This document shows, piece by piece, positions 7,120 to 10,925 of a stretch of DNA of 10,925 bases. Made by a program: the position numbers and the translations under genes. The stretch covers positions 1 through 10,925 of the forward strand of contig JAICIL010000141.1 in the NCBI GenBank assembly GCA_025924435.1. The letters are read 5' to 3'. The DNA is from Chloroflexia bacterium (GTDB lineage: Bacteria > Chloroflexota > Chloroflexia > Thermomicrobiales > JALYUS01). The notes under the pieces were generated by a model. That model did not search any database. It saw only the letters and a program-made list of their open reading frames with translations, and was not told the DNA's origin. How positions within the stretch are numbered: position 1 is the first letter of the stretch; every line of letters begins with the position of its first letter.

Positions 7120-7125
7120 CTCCTT
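7120..7125 (-). promoter_or_regulatory. Ribosome binding site deciding the nuoI start
   Basis: AAGGAG (7125-7120 on the minus strand) is 8 nt from ATG 7111. The upstream in-frame GTG (7120-7118) overlaps it, so a start there is unlikely. Confidence 0.75.
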
Positions 7126-7141
7126 ACCGGCGGCGCAAAGA

Positions 7142-8167
7142 TCAGAGACGGTCTATGAGGATCTTCACCGTCGCCGTCACTAGGATATTCGCCAACGTCA
7201 ACGGGAGCAACACCTTCCAGGCGATGCCCATCAACTGATCGTAGCGGAAGCGCGGGAGGGTGGCCCGCAACCAGATATAGACGAACATGAAGAGCAGCAT
7301 CTTGATGAAGAGCCAGATCGGCCCCGGCAGGATCGGGCCGTCCCAGCCGCCGAGGAAGACCGTCGCCGCGACGCCGGAGACGACGAGCATGTTGATGTAC
7401 TCGCCGAGGAAGAACATCGAGAACCGGAAGCCGGAATACTCGGTGTGGAAACCGGCGACCAGTTCGTTTTCCGCCTCCGGCAGGTCGAAGGGCGCGCGGT
7501 TCGTCTCCGCGATGGCGGAGATGAGATAGAGGATGAAGCCGACCGGCTGGAAGACGATCAGCCAGACGTGATCGCGCTGCCAGTTGACGATGGAAAGCAG
7601 GCTCAGCGACCCGGAGAGCAGCATCACGCCGACGAGGGCGAGGCCGAGCGTCAGTTCGTAAGAGATGACCTGCGCGGCGGAGCGCAGGCCGCCGATCAGC
7701 GAGTAGCGGTTCGCGGAGGCGTAGCCGCCGAGGATGATGCCGTACACGCCGATGCCGCCGAGCGCCAGGATGAGGATCAGCCCGACATTGAGGTCCGTCA
7801 GGAAGAGGTTGACGTGCTTCGACGTGAACGGGATGTACGCCTTGCCGCCGAGCGGGATAATCATGAACGCGGTGAGCGCGGTGACGAAGACGACAATCGG
7901 CGCGAAGAAGAAGACCCAGCGGTCCGCGCCGCTCGGGATGATGTCCTCTTTGAAGAGGAGTTTCAGTCCGTCGGCGGCGGGTTGCAGCAGGCCGCGCGGG
8001 CCGGTGCGCGTCGGGCCGAGCCGGTCCTGCATGAAGGCGATCACCTTGCGCTCGTAATAGGTCATGTACGCCATCATCGTCAGCGCGATGAAGAGGAGCA
8101 CGACGACGGTGATCGCCGTCAGCCAGCCCGGCTGACTGCTGAGAACATTGACAACCGCGAACGCCAT
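7142..8167 (-). CDS. nuoH: NADH-quinone oxidoreductase subunit H
   Basis: This membrane subunit forms much of the quinone-binding cavity and the junction between the two arms. It has 341 residues, within the family range, with about eight helices. Hallmark cytoplasmic-loop motifs are all present: YYERK (37-41), GPxRxGPxGLLQPxADGxKLLFKED (51-75), ISYEL (168-172), the acidic stretch AETNRAPFDLPEAENELVAG (220-239) with Glu221, Glu231 and Glu233, then FHTEYSG (240-246) and TLPRFRYDQLM (303-313). Start ATG 8167 lies only 3 nt after the nuoG stop. GGGAGG (8183-8178) sits 10 nt upstream, inside the end of nuoG, so translational coupling is likely. The stop is TGA. Nothing is missing or odd in the protein. 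Confidence 0.97.
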   Translation of the reverse strand: MAFAVVNVLSSQPGWLTAITVVVLLFIALTMMAYMTYYERKVIAFMQDRLGPTRTGPRGLLQPAADGLKLLFKEDIIPSGADRWVFFFAPIVVFVTALTAFMIIPLGGKAYIPFTSKHVNLFLTDLNVGLILILALGGIGVYGIILGGYASANRYSLIGGLRSAAQVISYELTLGLALVGVMLLSGSLSLLSIVNWQRDHVWLIVFQPVGFILYLISAIAETNRAPFDLPEAENELVAGFHTEYSGFRFSMFFLGEYINMLVVSGVAATVFLGGWDGPILPGPIWLFIKMLLFMFVYIWLRATLPRFRYDQLMGIAWKVLLPLTLANILVTATVKILIDRL

Positions 8168-8170
8168 CGC

Positions 8171-10864
8171 TCAGTCGCCTCCCGCCGCGACCATCTCCGG
8201 CCGCGCTTGTGCCGTCGGCAGGACTTCCACCGCGCACACCTTCAATTCGCCAATTCGCCACGGCCGGTCCAGCGAGGGCGTGCGCGACGTATTGCGCGCG
8301 ACCGCCTCCAGATCGAAATCGAGATGGACAAGGCCCGGCTGCGTCCGCTCGCTCACGAGCGCCGTGACGGCCATTTCACCGTACGCGGAAACCACTCGTA
8401 CTCGATCTCCCGTGACGATGCCCCGGCGGCGCGCATCCTCGGGATGGACGACGAGGTCGCTGAGAGGCCGGATCGCGCCGAGGTCCACCGACGGGACATT
8501 CTCCGTCAGCCGCCCGTGCGCGTCCGGGCCGCGATTCGTCGTGAGGATCAGCCCGAATGGTGCGACGGCGGCGACCTCGTCGAGCGGCGGCAGGGTGATG
8601 GGCCGCATGCGCGCCCTGCCCGTCGCGGTCGAGAAGCGATCCGTGAAGAGGATCGGCGTGCCGCTGTCGTCCGCCGAGGGCACCGGCCACTGCAATCCGC
8701 CGTCCCAGTCGAGGCGTTGATGCGACAGCCCCGCGTAGGAGGAAACATTCGCCGCGATGGCGTCGAAGACATCGGCGGCGTCGCCGTAGCCGAGGTCCGC
8801 GCCCATCAATCCGGCGAGATCGTTGAGGGCGTCCCAGAGCGACCGGCTGCCGCCGAGCGGCACAAGCGCCGGGCGGAGGAGTTGGACGTGGCGATCAACA
8901 TTCGTCAGCGTCCCCGACACTTCGGTCCAGGTCGTCGCCGGGAGGATGACATCCGCGCGACTGGCCGTCTCGGTCATGAAGAGGCCGTGCACGACGAGGA
9001 AATCGAGCCGGTCGAGCGCCCGCGCCGCCTGCTCGGCGATGTGCGCATCGGGATCGCCCGCCGGGTCGAAGCCCGAGATCAGCGCAGCCCGGATCGCGCC
9101 GGACTCGATGGCGGTGGGCAGCTCGCCCAGGCCGATACCGCCCATAGCGGGCAGGCAATGCACATCCAGCACGCCCTGGTCATTGGTGCCATCCCGGAGC
9201 GGCCAGACACCGCCCCCGGCACGCCCGACATTGCCGGTCAGCAGCGCGAGGTTGATCACGGCAGCCACGGCATCCTCGCCATCCGCGAGGGTCGTGATGC
9301 CGTCGCCGAAGAAGGCCGCCGACGGGGGATAGAGGCCGGATTCCGGCGGCGGATTGCGGACGAAGCCGCCCTTCGCGTAGAGCCGCGCCGCGCGCTCGAT
9401 CTCCGCCACCGGCACGCCGCACCGCTCCGACGCCATCTCCGGCGTCGTGTCGCGGACGCTGTCGAGCCAGCCATCGAAGCCTTCGGCCCGTTCGGTGACG
9501 AAAGCGGCGGCGTGCAGATTCTCGCGCACGATGACATTTGCCATCGCGAGCAGCGCGGCGGCTTCGGTGCCGGGGCGCACCTGAAGCCAGACAGTCGCCA
9601 CTTCGCAGAGGTTGTTCCATTCCGGGCAGATCATCACCATCCGCGCGTCCCGCGTGCGGACGGCGATATGCAGATCGTACGAGAGGACCGGGTGCGTCTC
9701 CGGCATGTTGGAGCCGACGACGAGGAACATCTTCGCGTCAATCAATTCCGCTTTGCTGTTCGTCGCGCCCGTCTCGCCGAAGGCGGCGAGCATCGCCCGG
9801 TCGCCCGCCGCGTGCCGCTCGCGCCCGACAACATCTACATGCGGCGACCCCATCACGTCCCGCGTGAATTGCGCGAGGACGAAGGCGTCCTCATTCGTCA
9901 GCGTCGGCGCGGAGACGGCGGCGAACGAACCGTCCCGGTAGGCGGGGAGGCGGTCGGCGACGAGCGTCAGCGCCTCCTCCCACGTCGCCTCGCGGAAGGT
10001 GTCGCCGGTGCGGATCAGCGGCGTTTCAAGCCGTGCCGGATTCGTGACCGTGTCATATCCCCACCGTCCCTGCACGCAGGTATAGGAACGGTTGACACCA
10101 TACTCGCGCGCCGAGCCTTGCGCCCGCTTGATTTCGCCCTCGCGCGTCTGCACATCGAGCGAGCAGCCGACCGGGCAGAAGCCGCAGATCGAGCGCACCG
10201 TCTGCATCTCCCACGGGTGGTCGCCGTACTCGCGGTCGGTGAGCGCGCCGACTGGGCAGACCTGCACGCACATGCCGCAGTGGGTGCAATCGGTGTCGTA
10301 GAGCGAGTTGCCGAAGGCGGGGATGATCGTGCTTTCGAGGCCGCGATTGGCCATCGTGATCGCCGAGGCGCCGATCGCTTCCTCGCAGGTGCGGATGCAC
10401 TGCGAGCAGGTGACGCAGCGGTCGTGCTTGAAATCAATCAAATCGGAGAAATGTTCCACCTCGCGCACCATCTTCGGGCGGTGGAAGGGGTTCTCCGCGA
10501 CGCCGTACTCGTACGTCGCGTCCTGCAATTGGCACTCGCCGGAGGCGTCGCAGGTCGGGCAATCGAGCGCGTGGTCAATCAGGAAGAACTTGAGCAGGTC
10601 CTGCCGCGCGCGATAGGAAGTCTCGTCGTGCGTCGCCACTTCCATGCCGTCCCGCACGGGCGTCGCGCAGGAAATCTGCGTGCCGCCGCGCCGCCCGAGG
10701 ACGTTGACGACGCACATCTGGCACGAACCCCACGGGCGCAAATCCGGCTGGTAGCAGAACGACGTGATCGTGATGCCGATCTTCTTCGCGGCATTGATGA
10801 TCGTCGTGCCCGCCGGGACGGTCACGCTCTTGCCGTTGATGATGCAGGTGACGTCTTTCGCCAT
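8171..10864 (-). CDS. nuoG: NADH-quinone oxidoreductase subunit G, with formate-dehydrogenase-like domain
   Basis: This is the largest peripheral-arm subunit, relaying electrons from NuoE/F towards NuoI. It has 897 residues, near E. coli NuoG (about 908). In order: a [2Fe-2S] domain with Cys37, 48, 51, 66; the His-Cys3 [4Fe-4S] site His98, Cys102, 105, 111; two ferredoxin-type [4Fe-4S] motifs, Cys150/153/156/160 and Cys193/196/199/203; an N7-type motif Cys227/230/234 and Cys263 (CGFCPVGC, CVQGRWG); then a molybdopterin-oxidoreductase domain (about 276-640) and a C-terminal dinucleotide-binding-type domain (about 770-885, ending KVCAVEV). The last two strongly resemble catalytic formate dehydrogenase alpha subunits, with shared GSNxxExHPV, PGTExAALLAM, FMTETASxADVILPxTxW and KVCAVxV patterns. 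By my alignment from memory, the Sec/Cys before the active-site His is Arg350 and the catalytic Lys is Gln265, while His351 and Arg557 remain. This fits a structural rather than catalytic domain. Start ATG 10864 has GGAG (10876-10873) 8 nt upstream; the stop is TGA. A stand-alone NAD-linked formate dehydrogenase is unlikely given the nuo order. Confidence 0.95.
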   Translation of the reverse strand: MAKDVTCIINGKSVTVPAGTTIINAAKKIGITITSFCYQPDLRPWGSCQMCVVNVLGRRGGTQISCATPVRDGMEVATHDETSYRARQDLLKFFLIDHALDCPTCDASGECQLQDATYEYGVAENPFHRPKMVREVEHFSDLIDFKHDRCVTCSQCIRTCEEAIGASAITMANRGLESTIIPAFGNSLYDTDCTHCGMCVQVCPVGALTDREYGDHPWEMQTVRSICGFCPVGCSLDVQTREGEIKRAQGSAREYGVNRSYTCVQGRWGYDTVTNPARLETPLIRTGDTFREATWEEALTLVADRLPAYRDGSFAAVSAPTLTNEDAFVLAQFTRDVMGSPHVDVVGRERHAAGDRAMLAAFGETGATNSKAELIDAKMFLVVGSNMPETHPVLSYDLHIAVRTRDARMVMICPEWNNLCEVATVWLQVRPGTEAAALLAMANVIVRENLHAAAFVTERAEGFDGWLDSVRDTTPEMASERCGVPVAEIERAARLYAKGGFVRNPPPESGLYPPSAAFFGDGITTLADGEDAVAAVINLALLTGNVGRAGGGVWPLRDGTNDQGVLDVHCLPAMGGIGLGELPTAIESGAIRAALISGFDPAGDPDAHIAEQAARALDRLDFLVVHGLFMTETASRADVILPATTWTEVSGTLTNVDRHVQLLRPALVPLGGSRSLWDALNDLAGLMGADLGYGDAADVFDAIAANVSSYAGLSHQRLDWDGGLQWPVPSADDSGTPILFTDRFSTATGRARMRPITLPPLDEVAAVAPFGLILTTNRGPDAHGRLTENVPSVDLGAIRPLSDLVVHPEDARRRGIVTGDRVRVVSAYGEMAVTALVSERTQPGLVHLDFDLEAVARNTSRTPSLDRPWRIGELKVCAVEVLPTAQARPEMVAAGGD

Positions 10865-10887
10865 GCGCGTCGCTCCGCTCCTCTTCA

Positions 10888-10915
10888 GGACTGAGGACTG
10901 AGGACTGAGGACTGA
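10888..10915. repeat. Four-copy heptamer tandem repeat upstream of nuoG
   Basis: GGACTGA is repeated four times exactly on the plus strand (TCAGTCC on the coding strand), ending 23 nt before the nuoG ATG. The last copy merges into a 13-nt odd palindrome, gactgagtcagtc (10910-10922). Short heptamer arrays of this sort are known from several bacterial groups, notably cyanobacteria, as short tandemly repeated repetitive sequences. The repeat lies in the nuoF-nuoG junction, between the operon genes, and the array may continue or vary beyond the window edge. Confidence 0.85.
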
Positions 10916-10925
10916 GTCAGTCGCA

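Noticed and set aside
8171..10864. Stand-alone NAD-dependent formate dehydrogenase alpha subunit instead of NuoG
   Set aside because: The similarity is real, but the catalytic Cys/Sec and Lys appear replaced, and the gene sits directly before nuoH-N in canonical order with a 3-nt gap.
7445..10894. 1149-codon open frame on the plus strand opposite nuoG and nuoH
   Set aside because: The translation is Arg/Asp/Glu/His-rich low-complexity sequence typical of an antisense shadow of GC-rich codons. The opposite strand encodes full-length NuoG and NuoH with all motifs.
10888..10915. CRISPR-like array
   Set aside because: The units are 7 bp and directly contiguous without spacers, so it is a simple tandem repeat.

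Overview
The window carries the distal part of a 14-subunit-type respiratory complex I operon (NADH:quinone oxidoreductase), followed by a small independent transcription unit. Every gene I can support is on the minus strand, so transcription runs from high to low coordinates. The order is nuoG (10864-8171), nuoH, nuoI, nuoJ, nuoK, nuoL, nuoM, nuoN (ending at 594), the canonical nuoG-to-N order. nuoA-F are expected beyond the right edge and are not visible. All eight subunits look intact. Cluster cysteines are present in NuoG and NuoI, and the proton-channel charged residues are present in NuoH, K, L, M and N. Spacing is tight: 3 nt (G/H), 30 nt (H/I), a 4-nt overlap (I/J), 28 nt (J/K), 44 nt (K/L), 45 nt (L/M) and 18 nt (M/N). 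No internal promoter is obvious, so this is probably one polycistronic unit.

Together the products form the C-terminal half of the peripheral arm (NuoG, NuoI), which carries electrons from the NADH site through Fe-S clusters to quinone. They also form most of the membrane arm: NuoH at the quinone cavity, NuoJ/K as the linking E-channel, and NuoL/M/N as antiporter-like proton pumps. NuoG stands out. Its C-terminal half is a full formate-dehydrogenase-alpha-like molybdopterin domain in which two of the four expected catalytic residues appear replaced.

Downstream of nuoN, a 15-bp perfect hairpin (543-576) probably marks the operon's 3' end. Then comes a compact unit: a strong extended -10 sigma70-type promoter (454-427), an 18-bp dyad at the predicted start point (426-409), a 57-codon ORF with a good ribosome binding site (359-186), and a classic intrinsic terminator with a T5 tract (163-130). 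The protein is not recognised. The leftmost 130 bases hold no gene I can support, only a 20-bp perfect palindrome at 49-68. At the right edge, a four-copy heptamer repeat lies just upstream of nuoG.

The organism is a GC-rich bacterium (about 60-65% GC by eye) with a complete nuo operon. The formate-dehydrogenase-like NuoG and general protein character would fit a Chloroflexota/Thermomicrobia- or Armatimonadota-type lineage, but I cannot fix the phylum from this sequence. Long ORFs on the plus strand (up to 1149 codons) are antisense shadows of GC-rich genes.
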